DNA of 64,000 nt from Chenopodium formosanum (Eukaryota; Streptophyta; Magnoliopsida; Caryophyllales; Amaranthaceae), in NCBI GenBank assembly GCA_024500155.1, contig CM044856.1:53940303-54004302 (forward strand), written 5' to 3'. Below are positions 1-11,466 of the stretch, one piece after another. Numbering within the stretch: position 1 is the stretch's first letter; each line of letters begins with the position of its first letter. Both the position numbers and the translations under genes were made by a program. The notes under the pieces were generated by a model. It saw only the letters and a list, made by a program, of their open reading frames with translations, made no database searches and was not told where the DNA came from.

Positions 1-739
1 TAGGGGTTCCACATGCAAGTTCAATGATAATGCTAATTTAGAGCTCAATCAATTAATTCAAGTATTGCAATGGACAAACAATAGTAGCAATAAAGAGAGT
101 TCAAACGCTATCTCCTATAGGCCAATATAGGAATCATTATCTATGAAAGGCAAATCAAGAAGAATCACAAGCAAACCCAATCAATTAGAGCAACTTTCAA
201 TTTAATTATTCATGTCATTAAGAGTTGCAATGCAATCTAGATTAATCTTATAGTTTGATCACTCCTAGTCTAATCAATCACATGCAAAACTATGTAAACC
301 AATTTAGTTGCATCAAATCAATCAATCAAAGAGCATCAACTAGCAATTTCATTAATCAAACATGCTTCCCCCTTTCCCTAGTTTCTAATCTACTAACTAA
401 TCATGGTGAAATTCAAGAACAAATAACTAGAAATTGCATTAATCATCATTCTTTATCAAAATCTAAGAGAAATCAAAATATTCAACAATATCAATTCAAA
501 TCCAAAGAAAAACAAGCAACAAGCATAAATCAAATAGCAAGTAAGTAAGAGATGAAAGAAGGAAGAGATTCTCACTAATATTGATGATTGAAAATGAAGA
601 AATCCAAACTTGATTGATCAAATGTTGAGTTACAAATCAAAAACCAAGAACTTTTCTCTAACTTCTCTCTAAATTCTCTCTCTAAAACTAAGCTAATGAA
701 ATATTATAAAAAAGTTAGTTTCAAAAAGGAATTACAATT

Positions 740-750
740 CTATTTATAAG
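740..750 (-). promoter_or_regulatory. TATA box of Athila 3' LTR
   Basis: On the minus strand this reads TTATAAATAG. The same motif occurs at the matching place in the other LTR (33,271-33,282). It is the likely core promoter of the LTR. Transcription would run toward lower coordinates. Confidence 0.5.
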
Positions 751-1559
751 TAAAGAAGAAACCAGCAAATCCCGCGGCCTCTCCCGATGAATCCGCGGCC
801 GCGAAGAAATGGGTACGGAACCCTCCACGGGCTTTCTGGGCAACACCCGCGCCAAGATAAACCTGCGCCCGTGGCCAAAGATGCCGCGCCCGCGTCTAAT
901 CTCGTGCTCCCAAAACTCAATCAGGGGGTCACGGTCTCTCTGAGATGGAGCGCCCTCTCAAGATTTCTCGCGCCCGTGGAGAGCCCGCGGGGCAACCACG
1001 GGAAGCTCCTGCCAAAATCTGGCAATTTGTGCTTTTTGAGCTCGCGCCCGCGGCTCCACTGACCCGCGCCCGCGGCCTGCTGGAAATACCTTTGAGACCT
1101 CTCCGAGGCCTCTCCAAGCCCTCTCTAGCCAAATGCTTCTTCCTTACTTGGTCATTAAGGTCCCTACTTGATTCCTTTGCAAAGGTGATTATCCAAATAC
1201 CTACACAAGCAAACAAAAAAAGGAAATAAAAGGGAAAAAGAGCCAAAGAAAAGGAAAACACGAGAAAAACACGAGAACCATAAAGAAAAGAGGAGAAAGA
1301 GAAACTAAAGGAAAAAGACCAAAAATAAGAGAAGAAAGCATGAAAAAGGGAAAGAAATAACCCTAAAAGACTACCCTATCACTGCTACAAAATGAGTAAA
1401 ATTTCGACGCTTAAGCCTTGACGCTGAGGCAACAGCGCCAGTGGGTAAATATCATATGCATGTTTTCTCGATGCTTTTGTGGGTCGGCATTAATTTTTGA
1501 CGTGAAAAAGCGTCGAGAATGTTAGCATGTGCCACGCACATGATTGTAATTAGCTCAAC

Positions 1560-4260
1560 CCTCTATTTCAGGTTTAGTTTAGGAATATTAAAACCGCCCA
1601 AAGCAAAACACAAAACCCCTCTCATTTCTCAGTTCTCAACCCTAACTATTCATCTCTATTTCATCCAGATCCAAAATTTTGCTATGAGGTTTAGAACGTC
1701 ATAAATTTCAAACTCGGATCTTGGTTCTCCTTGCACTGGTCATATGCTTGCTGAATTTCTCTATTCGCCTTCAATGGTTTTCCATTTTATCCTTTTCTTT
1801 GCCGATAATATTGAGGTACCTTGTTTCTTTTTTCGCTTCAATTCTTGTTTTGTCAAATTTGAGTCCTTTAGATTATTTTTAGAAGTAATTTCACGAAATT
1901 AGTGTCAGATATGAGTTTGATTCATGAGCGATAGATATTTTAGGGTTTCTTTTTGTTTTACTATTTGAATAAAATTCTGAATAAATAGCCTTTTTTGTTC
2001 TTTGTATGAATGAAGGACGATTTCAAGCTCTTTAATTAGTCTTGTACAGTTTTAATTTATTAATTGGGATTCTGTTTTGCAGTTTTTAAGTATGAGTATA
2101 GAAATTGCATAAATTGGTTTTGGATTTTTTGGGGTTCGATTTAATTGAATACTAGGGGTACTATAGTGGCGCTTATCTGTGTTTAGATAATTAATAAAAC
2201 AAGAAAATTGCTTGCATTTCAGCATTGAATGAATGTAATTCATGGAGAGAGAGAGAGTGAGAAAGGTTACTGGTAAGTAGTGCCATGGGTAGTGAGGAAG
2301 GGGGGGGGGAATTTATTCCTGGCATAAAAGCGCTATAATTGTTCTTCTAGTGTACCTTGTTGAAGTAGAGTAATTTGCTATTAATTATTGTCTTAATATT
2401 GACGTCTCATCAAAAAGATTGTTTTTTCATTGAATATAGGAATTCTTTTGTTATTGAGGTTTTGGTAAAAAGTGAAAAACGATACCTAAATTGAAGATTA
2501 TGGATTAGGTTTTATATTTAATCAGATTATGGCATATTTTGCTGACATTTTGTTGAATGTAGGAACTTTTTCATTCCAACTTTGATAGAGATGCTATAAA
2601 GGGCTCTTGAATCTTCAAAAGGTATTTCATTGGCAAATGGGCTAAGAGTTTATTTTTTGGGAACTTTATACATACAACTATTTCTCTGAATTAATTAAAT
2701 TAGTGTAATGGTTTTGCTTTTGCTACATAGCTTATTGAACTTAATAGGTAATTAATTAGGGAGTAGTAATAAGTGGATGTCTACTAATCCATTGTATGTA
2801 CTACGTACATATGACATGCTTAAGTAAGAAAATTCGACAAATATTATACCTGGAATTGATTTTCCATGTAAGAAGGGTTAGTGCACCGTGCCCCTATGGC
2901 TGCTCCAAAGCCAGTGATATATCTATTATAATTTAACTACTGTTTTCTATTGAGTTGTGCAATTTCTGTCTTCTTTTTAAGGTTTATCTAAAATGTGTTA
3001 ACTCTTGTTGCAAGCTTGTCATCTTTAGACTTCAAAACGGAAGAGGTATTTGTTTTATCCTTATATATTTGTTCATTTTAGAAGAATGAACAACGATACT
3101 TTGGGTTTAATCACACCACTTGTTATTTTATTTCCATTACATAGTTGGGTGCAAATTTTAGTGTCAGGATGGTGGTGGTACGGATAAAGCACCTGCATCA
3201 AAACACGAGCCCATGATAAAACAGGTATGAAAACTTGGACCTGACTATGTCAACAGGATTCTAATATAAGTTTCTTATCCTTTTTCAGTTCATTTATCCA
3301 TTTGAAATAAGACTGACATAAATAGATTGGTTAGTAAGCATACTAAGTACTAGGTAATTGAATCTATTATCATATATGGTGACTTTATTGCAAATTTTGT
3401 TTGATGGACAGAGCATTTGGTCTGTAGTTGACAGTGAAAAGCAAATTAATCTTGGAAAGATTCTACCTATTAGTTTATGAAGTATATTAGGCACTTCAAC
3501 TTAATCTTTTTAACAGCAACTTCAACCTAATCAAAATGAAATAAGACAATATTTAACATGTTTAGAGGATCCATGGACTTTGTGATTTTGATTCTATGTA
3601 ATATTTGGACAGGAGGTTCTACTAACTCTTGTTGGGGAAGTTAATCAAGTGACCCTTGTGATGAAGAAGAAATTTAGTCTTAAATAGAGAGTAAGAAGAC
3701 CCCGGGATTGAACAGACGAGCTTGGTGAGTCTGAAATAGTACTGATTATCCTCTCTAAAGAAATTCGTCATCAATGAGGTCTGCTGCTCTCTTTTACACA
3801 TGTTTGTTTTCTCACATGTCTTTGTTTCCCTGTTATTCTGCCTGAAAATCTGAAATCGAGGTACGGTCCTTATGGTGCTTCAGTGTAAGATATTTTAAGA
3901 AATTTATTGAATAAAGAATGTATTGTTCGATTCTGTAAATGTGCTGGAAAAAATTGTATTTTGGAAAAATTTCAGAGCTGAATTTCAGAGCTGAATTTCA
4001 GATCTCAAGTTCAGAACTGAATTTCAGATCTGAAAATCAAATTTGATACATTTATACTTAAGTCATTTCTTAGCAGACTAATCTGATTTCAATATGTGTT
4101 TGATCTTTCATATAATCAAGTTCACTCTTGAGTTCTTGTATGCTTAAAGCTTATTTACAATTGGTGAATGAAATGACTATTTTAAGTTGTTAATAATCTG
4201 ATAGGATTATTGTGCTTCAAACGCATCTGAATGCACACAAATTATATCTGATGTGTTAGT
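1560..4260. other. CACTA interior without recognisable genes
   Basis: This AT-rich stretch holds no ORF of note. It contains a short GA run (about 2,244-2,257), a 10-base G run near 2,300-2,309 and a TTCAGA(G/T)CTGAATT-like short repeat near 3,970-4,030. The part around 1,560-1,860 looks like a plant 5' UTR followed by a splice-donor-like word (GAGGTACC), but I could not identify a source gene. Confidence 0.4.
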
Positions 4261-4262
4261 AT

Positions 4263-4960
4263 ATTCTGGTATTAATTCAATTCATGTTGTTAATCAAATT
4301 GGTAGAATTTTGTGTCTATCTGATGGGTTTTTGTATCTAGTAGATCTGTAATTGTTACAGCCTGTGAAAAAGTTAGGGATTCTAAAGGGTGTTAATGTTG
4401 TTGCTAGAAGGGTTTGTAGTACTGAATCTGAAAATTCTAATTGGATCAATGAACAGGGAGTTAGTAGTAGTGGTAGTAATGTAGGTGGGAGGCTTATGAA
4501 AAAGTTAGGTGGCGGGGTTAGATCGAATGGGGCGAGGGTTAAGGAATTCATTTCTAGGGGAGTGCATAATGATGGTACCTACCTTTTTGTGGTGGCAATG
4601 GGGAAGAAAGTGGTGTTCATTGAGCTGAATTCAGGCAGTAGTAAGCATGATCGAGAGGTCGATGGGAAACGTGGGTTGTTCGTGGTTTTGAAGGAAATGT
4701 CGTGTATTGATGGTGTGAAGAGTATGGCTTGGCTTGATGATTCATTGATTTTAGGGACTGATAATTCTTATAGTTTGATGTCCTGTATTACAGGGCATGT
4801 TGATTTGATATTTTCACAGGCTGTAACAATTGCAGATCCATGCAGATCAATTGCTGAGTTGGTGGTACCCTGGTATTTGGTAATTCTGGTATTTGATTGC
4901 AGATCAACTAGATACAAAAACCCATCTGGTAATTCTGGTATTTACAATTCATGTTGTTCT
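4263..4960. repeat. Inverted and direct repeat pieces flanking the captured fragment
   Basis: Sequence at about 4,321-4,366 (TGATGGGTTTTTGTATCTAG... GTTACAGCCTG) recurs as its reverse complement in two pieces, at about 4,816-4,841 and 4,898-4,926. A separate direct repeat, ATTCTGGTATT...AATTCATGTTGTT, is at 4,264-4,292 and 4,933-4,958. The word GGTACCCTGGTATTTGG is at 4,864-4,880 and again near 5,076. The structure could fold into a stem enclosing ~450 bp of captured coding sequence. Confidence 0.55.
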
Positions 4961-5165
4961 GCCTGACACGGCTGCTATTCCTTGTCTCAAATTGTTGTCA
5001 AAAGATAAGAAGGTGCTTCTACGAGTTGATCATGCGGGCATTGTAGTGGATAATCATGGACAGCTCGTTGGACGTGGTACCCTGGTATTTGGTTGTGCTC
5101 CTCGTTCGATTGTTGAGTTATCTTCGTATGTGGTGATTGCTAGTAATGGAAAGATGGAATTATAA
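4554..5165 (+). pseudogene. Captured fragment of a VPS3/TGFBRAP1-like (CNH domain) host gene inside CACTA
   Basis: Two coding pieces, about 4,554-4,815 and 4,958-5,165, read as one protein segment if the ~140 bp between them is skipped. The first has a run with VVAMGKKVVFIEL, LKEMSCIDGVKSMAWLDDS and NSYSLMSCITGH. The second has KLLSKDKKVLLRVDHAGIVV, an NHGQLVG motif, then LSSYVVIASNGKMEL before a stop. This pattern (beta-strand blades, 'valid constant ... ILK-E-x-C-x-DG', 'D-x-x-G-x-x-x-D-x-x-G') is what I know from the N-terminal citron-homology beta-propeller of plant Vam6/VPS39- and VPS3/TGFBRAP1-like endosomal tethering proteins. The identification is by eye, with no database check. Only a fraction of the gene is present and it cannot make a functional tether. 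The upstream part of the 204-aa ORF (4,352-4,550) is unassigned. Confidence 0.6.
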
Positions 5166-6074
5166 GCTTGTTTGTGTGTGTATGTGTGTGTGTAAAAGCC
5201 TATATTGTGTAATTTACTAATTTATACTTTGTATATTTTTTTTTGAAGATTGGAAAAAGCAATGTAGCTGCAACAAGAGAATAGACCGGGACACTTGAGC
5301 ATCAAAACAAGCGACTACATCGTCTATAACGCCATCATCTATCTATTTTGGTTATTAGTCTTAATTATATTAGTGATGTATTTATTTAGGGACAAGCTAC
5401 TATAATATGCGACGCTTTTTTTAAAAATAATTAATTGTGTTGATGTTTTCGTTTATAAATTTGGTAATTTAATCAATAACGTACTCTTATTATTGTTGAT
5501 TAATTATTTAATTTTTTTTTATCTGATCTAGTTATAAGAATATTTGTTTACTTTAATTTAAATGTTATTAATTTAATTTATGATAAATTTAAATAACTAT
5601 AATGTATGTATGATGGTAATAATTTAATAAAAGGAAAAAATATAATAAAAAAAAAGCTTAAAAAAATCTCTAGACGCCTTTTAATGTCTAAATATTTTGC
5701 ATATTTTCACATTTCAAAAGTTTTCCGCCATACCATAGGCTGACACGAATAAACGCAAAACAACAAAAAGCGTCGCTAAATTTGAGTATGTGGACATGTA
5801 AAAGCGTCACTAAAAAACTACACAAAGTTGGGAAAATGCGCGAAATTAGTATTTTCTGACACTTCGTATATTAGTTTAGACACAAAAAAGCGTCGAAATT
5901 CTCGACGCTTTTTTGTGTCCCTAAAAATTTCCGACTCACGGATTCTCGACGCTTTTTAGCAGCGTCGAGAAATTTTTTTCCGACGCTTTTTAGCGTCGAA
6001 AAAAGACCTAAAAAGCGTCCAAAAAACACGCTTTTTGTAGTAGTGTATATGAGTGCCATAAATGACACTCATCA

Positions 6075-6090
6075 AATTCCCCCAAGCTAG
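6075..6090 (-). other. Athila polypurine tract
   Basis: On the minus strand this reads AGCTTGGGGGAATT and immediately precedes the LTR start TGATGAGTGTC. It primes plus-strand DNA synthesis in LTR retrotransposons. Confidence 0.6.
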
Positions 6091-8731
6091 ACTTTTGCTC
6101 GTCCCGAACAAAACAAAGGCGAAAAGGAATAAGAAGGGCTTATTCGAAACAAAAGGAAAAAGAGGGGCGAGAATTTACACTAAGACTCACTGTCGTAGGA
6201 ATCACGGTTGTTTTTAGCTACAACAAGCCATTTAAACCCCTAGATCGCCCTAGAGGACGAGTGATGCTCTCGTAAGGGTATCCTAAGAGTTTACCCATAA
6301 CTCTCCACCAAACCCCCAAGAGGCAAACCAGAAAAGGAAAAGAAAGAGGAAAAAGGAAGTAAAATCTTTACGAAATGGACTTTACAAAGAGACTATAATT
6401 CAAATGAATAACAACCTTTCTAAAGTGAATTATGGTATGCACGTTATAAGATACCTAAGGTTGATTGAAACATAAATATGCTAAGCATAGGAACTAGTTA
6501 TCACATTCCACTTTCATCCCAAACGGTCTTACCGCGTTCCCCCTACTAATCTCATGTCTCCCCTTAGTGAGCATCTCATAGATTCCGCGAAGGAACCGGA
6601 AAAAGATCAACATTTTGGGCTACTCGACATCTTGATTTCGCATCCCCTTTCCTTAGTCTACAACCCATGATTCCCTCCACCGATGAAAGACTCAACTCCT
6701 AGGTCCAAAGGTCTTCCCAAAGGTTGTAACGTAAGGCAAGAAGGGTTAAGGTAGGCTAAAATTTAAAATTTGGTGGTTATCCTAAATTGTGAAGCAAAGA
6801 CCGGCCAAATCTCAACACCAAACTTAAGAAATCACCAAACAAAAACGTATTAACACCCCCAAGCTTATTCAAAGCAACAATCTACAAACATAAGAACAAA
6901 AAGCGCAAACGCTTTTCCCCCCAAGCTAAAAGAAACATTGTCCTCAATGCATAGAGAGGAGAAAGACACTTGAATTTTTATGGTTTTTCTTTATATATAT
7001 ATTTTTTTTTGCATTTTCTCATTTATAAATTTGTTTGTATTTTCTTGTACTCCTTAAAAGCATTAGTCCATGCCTTTTTTCAATTCGGACGACTTTTTCA
7101 AATATGCATTTATTAACATCCTTGCCTCTTTTACTAAGGACGGCTTTTACATAAGCATTTGCCATTATTTACCAAATATAAACAACTCAATTATGTGTAC
7201 CAATTCGAACCAAACTCCAACTTCATAGACCACAATCACCTAACATTGACCCTTGCTTCACAAAAACCAAAAAGAAGGAGAACGAAACAAAAGGCTCAAG
7301 ATATCTAATTATGCGGCTTGAAAAGAGGGAAAAATGTTCAAAGGGGTAACAAGTAGGCAAATGTATCCCAAACAAAAAAAAAAGTAAACATAAAGGGACT
7401 ATCCTAGAAAAAAGAAAATACCTCCCCGAAAAGTTGCCTTTGTCCTCCCTAGGTAGTTCGGTCACGGTCTTAGGAATCATACGCTAAGATTCTAGATTAG
7501 GTTTGCGAAAATCAAGGATCCATGCCGCTCATGCAAGAATTTGATGAAAGCTTGAACAAATATACATCTCACATGGTTGTAGCAAAAACTCACTAAGGTT
7601 GTCAAATCAAAGATAGGGAGCAACTACCAACATGCCACAAACGAGTAGAATCCGGTTTCATGATCCCCCTAGTTCTAGACAACTATCTATCTCAACATGC
7701 TTTATCCTAGAATCAACCAAACGTAATCTCAAACCGGTCATACCATTATTGCCTAGGAAGACTATTATTCTAAAGCGAAATTCCATTGCATACAAGTCCA
7801 ATTTTCAAAAAGAGAAAGAGTGAAAATAAAGCCTCAAAAAGTTATGCACACAAACAAGAATAAGAGAAAGGGAAAGAAAAGAAAAGAGAAGTTGGAAAAA
7901 CCTAGATAAGGACAAGAAGCGGAAAGAGGAAAAGGGCAAAGATGCAATCATAACACGTTTATCCCAATCGACATACAAGCGGTCTAATGGCCACATTGCC
8001 AAAGACCCCAAACACACTAGGTGTTAAATTCATACATCCTCGAACCGTTCAACTTCTCCTAAATCTAATCCTAATCTAAGCAACCAAGAAAATGAAGAAG
8101 TGAAAATAAAGAGGTAAAATAAGAAAGGCCTCACCAAGCATCCGTGCTAAATTAAAGTACCCAAGGAGTAGGAACGTGCTTCTCCAAAAGGTTCCGCAAT
8201 CCAAAGCATAGGCTACGAGCAAGGTGAGGTAAAGAAAAAAAAACTATATATACAAAATGAAATTGTTAGTATCTTCCAAACAAAAGCAAACGATAAAACA
8301 CTTAGACACAAACTATATACAAAAACCTAGAGAAACCATCATCATCAAAATTTTATTTTATTTTATTTTTTTCTCAAGAAACTCCCAAAAACATCATGAA
8401 ATGAAACAAAACAACAAGCAACAAACCAACAAGACCATTAGCAAAAATCCACCAAAAACCTTATCAAAGACTTCCCACCGAGCCCCAGGTGCCTCCCCCA
8501 AACCAACCATAAAACATCCTTTTTGACCCTCCCCCCTCACAAAATGAAGGCATCGACCGCGATGCCTACAAACATGCAAAATAGGGAAGGGGGAGAACAA
8601 AAAGGGAAACAAACATGCATAAGGGGACTACTGGCCACTAGGGCTAGCACTATCATCACCCGTATCCCAACCTCCGGTGTAACCGGGAGGAAATCCATAG
8701 TGACCCTTGAATAGGTCAAGTTGGGATCGGG
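6091..8731 (-). other. Athila 3' untranslated region
   Basis: Between the PPT and the env-like ORF there is about 2.6 kb of AT-rich sequence with purine-rich plus-strand tracts (many AAGAAAAGGAAA-like words). No ORF looks coding on either strand, and no further mobile element boundary was seen. Confidence 0.55.
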
Positions 8732-10255
8732 TCAATTGGTCGTAGGGCTCACGCTGAACAAGGGGCTCGGGGTGATGGGGTGAACATAGTAGTATGCGGG
8801 ATCACCCTGATAATAACTCCCCCCCGAGACCCTATAATCATAAGGCGGGAAGTTGCGCCTTGGCTCATCGGGGTCCTCAACCCCGGGCCAATAAGGGTAC
8901 GTAGGGAGGTTGTCACCACCCCAGGAAGGTACTGGCCCTAGTTGGGGCGGCACAAAGGGGTAGTTGACCGGAGGTGTGACCTCCCCCCTACGCACACTAG
9001 CGTCAAACAAGGCGCTAGTTTGATAAGACAATTTTCTGTGGTCTGAGTACATACCTTGCATGCTCAATTGCATGCGCTCCATGTTGTCTCTCATTGCCTC
9101 CATCTCTCGGAGATAAGTATCTCCTTGGGAATCTTGTTGTTATTGTTGTCTTTGATGTCTTCTTTCTCTTCTTCTTCTTTGAGCATCATCATGAAAATGC
9201 TCATGTTGTTGTTGTAGTGGCGGTTGTTGTTACTCTTTATCATATTTTTCTCCTCCTCCTTCCTCCTCTTCCTCATCATTCTCATCGCTCCCATCAATCT
9301 CATCATCCTCCTCCATCTAATCTTCAATCCTCCCATTGTCCCTACGGACCATCCAAATGTTTCTAGCCTCACGAAGGATGGATGTGGCGGCCGGGTTAGA
9401 GAGTAGGCAATGGTGGGTATTTCTCACTAGCCAAGAGTAAGTCTCGGTTCTCCTAGTGCTATTTATGAAACGCAAAGTGTTAACTTGCTTCAAACTAATC
9501 CACACGTCTTCACTCCTTCCAACCGGAGTGCAAGACTTCAAGAACCCCTCTTGCTTAAAATATGACACAAGACGTGTCACTATGCCCCCACAATGAATTT
9601 CCCCCGTTTTGACCCCATGCATTATATCCTTACAACAATTCATGAAGATATAACCAAAATTAATCCTTGACCCTAACTCCGGCTTGGTAGCCATCCATAA
9701 CACCATAATCTCCTCTCGAGATAACTTCCCCAAATCTTGCTTATTAAAGACCGAATACCCAAGAATTCTATGAAGGATCCTAAGGGCCGGATGGATAATC
9801 TCACTAGCAAGAGACTTCTTCGAATCAAACTCCCTCTTGTTGGCTATGGTTCATGGTGTGTTTGATATTGAAGAGTTGGAAGGAAATAATAAAGTCGGTT
9901 TCCCCCACCTTATTGAACTCAAATGTGGAGAAAAACTCAATGGAAGGCTCCAAATAGGTTCTACGGGAAGACTTTATAAACTCACCCAAGCTTAGGTTGT
10001 TTAGAAGGATGTCAAGGTCATTTTCAATTCATAGCTTGGCCATGTCCTCACGAAAGTAATGGCGGGAGGGTCTAAACATCCGGTCTTTCATTTTGTTATA
10101 GATGGGGGTTTGTTTAGACCGGTTCCAAAATTTGAGGGGGGGAGAGGAGGAGGAGGAGCATCATCTTGAGTTGTGGAATGCGGTTGGGGTTGAGGGTTTG
10201 AGGATTGGCCTTGAGAAGATTAGCTGGGGAATTGGTTTGAGCGCTTCTTGCTACT
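8732..10255 (-). pseudogene. Athila env-like / ATHILA-family ORF, broken
   Basis: Read right to left, the coding remnant begins near 10,250 with Ser/Pro/Gln-rich residues. It continues through a segment with FREDMAKL, LGEFIKSSRRTYLEPSIEFFSTF and FQLFNIKHTMNHS, then enters the 138-aa ORF at 9,733-9,317 (SREEIMVLWM, GSRINFGYIFMNC, GIVTRLVSYF). An acidic/basic low-complexity segment follows (9,372-9,100). The last part, 9,103-8,732, has a heptad-like start (MEAMRDNMERMQLSMQGM) and a Pro/Tyr-rich tail. Position after pol and this motif order fit the env-like or ATHILA-domain (PF03078-type) ORF of Athila elements. No clear transmembrane segment is visible. At least two stops and frame changes break it. 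Confidence 0.55.
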
Positions 10256-11170
10256 TTTGACTTTTCTTATCAAATCCATTTTGACAAAATTCACACAATT
10301 CACAAGAACAAAACAAACTCCCTCAAACAAAACAACTTCCACCAAAATTACTCACAACCCTCCTTACAAATCCAACCAAACACCCACAAACTACAAGGTA
10401 CCTGTTCCAATCAACACAGCAACCAAAATCCAATAACAAACAACAATATCAACAATCATTCATCAATATAATCATGAATCAACAAGAAAAAGTAACAATC
10501 ACCCAAATATACCAAATTTCTCATAAATCAACCATAAAACACAAAAATCATGCTCAAAATATAGGTAAACAAACCAATGTAAAGAAATCAATTGAAATTG
10601 ACAAAAATATTACAAAGGTTAGAAGTATACCAAGATTGGAGACTCAAATTAAACTCAAGGCACTTCAAAGACCCGAAATTTCCCGAAAAACCACGAGAAA
10701 GAAGAGTAGGAGTGTTGAAAATGGAAGAATTTGTGAAAATTTTAGGCAAAAGTTGAAGAAATAGGTGAGAAATTGATGTTTTGGGGTTAGGGTTTGAGAG
10801 GAGGTAGAGAGAGAAAGGGGAAAAATAAGGAGAAGAAGAGAAAATAAGAGAAGAGAAAGAGAGAAGAGAAAGAAAGAAGAGGGGCGCGCCCGGGTATAAC
10901 AAACCTAGATTGCCGTGACCTCTCCTGACTCTGCCGCGCCCGCGGAGAGACCGCAGGGAAATCGCGGGGAGCTCCTGGAATTTTTGGGATTTTTATACCT
11001 TACGGGGGGCCGCACCCTCTCCAGAAATGCCGCGCCCTCTCCAAAACCTCTCGCGCCCGCGGAGAGACCGCTGGGCAACCGCGGGAAGTCCCTGGAATGG
11101 ATTTCCAAATTTGCTTGAAATGAGGGCCGCGCCCTCTCCAAAACATTCGAGGTATGAGGTTTGACTTTCG
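10256..11170 (-). other. Athila spacer between env-like ORF and LINE insertion site
   Basis: The 10,256-10,880 part is AT-rich and contains no convincing ORF on either strand. From about 10,880 to 11,135 it becomes GC-rich with repeated words such as GCGCCCGCGGAGAGACCGC, the same unit found in the LTRs and at 26,620-26,680. The spacer is interrupted by the LINE at 11,170. Confidence 0.6.
10880..11135. repeat. GC-rich imperfect tandem repeat of the Athila spacer
   Basis: Two to three imperfect units share CGCGCCCGCGGAGAGACCGC followed by GGAAxxCGCGGG and 'CCCTCTCCAAAA' (about 10,930-10,975, 11,020-11,095 and 11,125-11,145). A further copy lies on the other side of the LINE at 26,608-26,672. 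Related units occur in both LTRs. Confidence 0.6.
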
Positions 11171-11245
11171 TTGACTTTCTCTCTTCTCTCTCTTCTTCAT
11201 GGTTCTTCATTTTTGATTGGTTTTCTTCATCAAATCTGGATTTCA

Positions 11246-11466
11246 ATGGCGAAGAAGAAGAAGCAAGCTACTTTTACACCTCAAATTGCGCAACAAAAGG
11301 CTGCTCATGAAGTTGTTGGTTCGATTTTGAAGAATTTGGGGATTTCAAATACCCCTTTTGTTCCTATCCCAATTCAAGAGGGGGATGAAATGCTTACTCC
11401 GGCGCCGGCGGTAGTTCAGTCAGCTGGTGGTGCTATTTCCGGCGTGCCTTTGGATGCTGAAGCTAC
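11246..11466 (+). pseudogene. LINE polyprotein, N-terminal piece before LARD insertion
   Basis: The ATG at 11,246 follows a CT-rich 75-bp leader and opens with MAKKKKQATF, a basic start as in L1 ORF1 proteins. The reading continues for 73 codons to 11,466, where the LARD begins. The next codon is completed by 20,955, after the duplicated target site, and the frame continues as TSSAKAAAKS. The break is therefore caused only by the insertion. Confidence 0.8.

Larger units (their letters stand above)
1380..6045. mobile_element. Non-autonomous CACTA (EnSpm) transposon with captured gene fragment
   Basis: The left end reads CACTGCTACAAAA and the right end is the reverse complement of CACTACTACAAAAAGCGTG. 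The 3-bp target site duplication TAT is at 1,377-1,379 and 6,046-6,048. Removing the element rejoins Athila LTR sequence. Both subterminal zones are full of GACGCTTTTT/AAAAAGCGTC words in both orientations (about 1,405-1,520 and 5,750-6,040), as expected of CACTA transposase-binding subterminal repeats. No TNP2-like transposase ORF is visible, so it is non-autonomous. Roughly 1,560-4,260 shows no coding sequence I can recognise. Confidence 0.9.
1..6074 (-). repeat. Athila 3' LTR (window-truncated, split by CACTA element)
   Basis: Bases 1-1,379 and 6,049-6,074 together form the LTR. They match the other LTR from about 32,536 to 33,605. About 230 bp lie before the window, judged from the other copy, giving an intact length near 1.6 kb. 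The outer end on the plus strand is CA at 6,073-6,074, read TG on the minus strand, directly after a purine-rich tract. The 780-1,130 part is strikingly GC-rich (CGCGCCCGCGG-type words) against an AT-rich remainder. Confidence 0.85.

Noticed and set aside
1560..1860. Captured promoter and first exon of another host gene in CACTA
   Set aside because: 5' UTR-like look and a GAGGTACC donor word only. No coding segment could be assigned, so it is mentioned but not claimed.
9094..9406. Plus-strand hydrophobic Val/Phe/Leu-rich ORFs that look like membrane proteins
   Set aside because: They are the reverse of the low-complexity acidic/Asn-rich part of the Athila env-like ORF.
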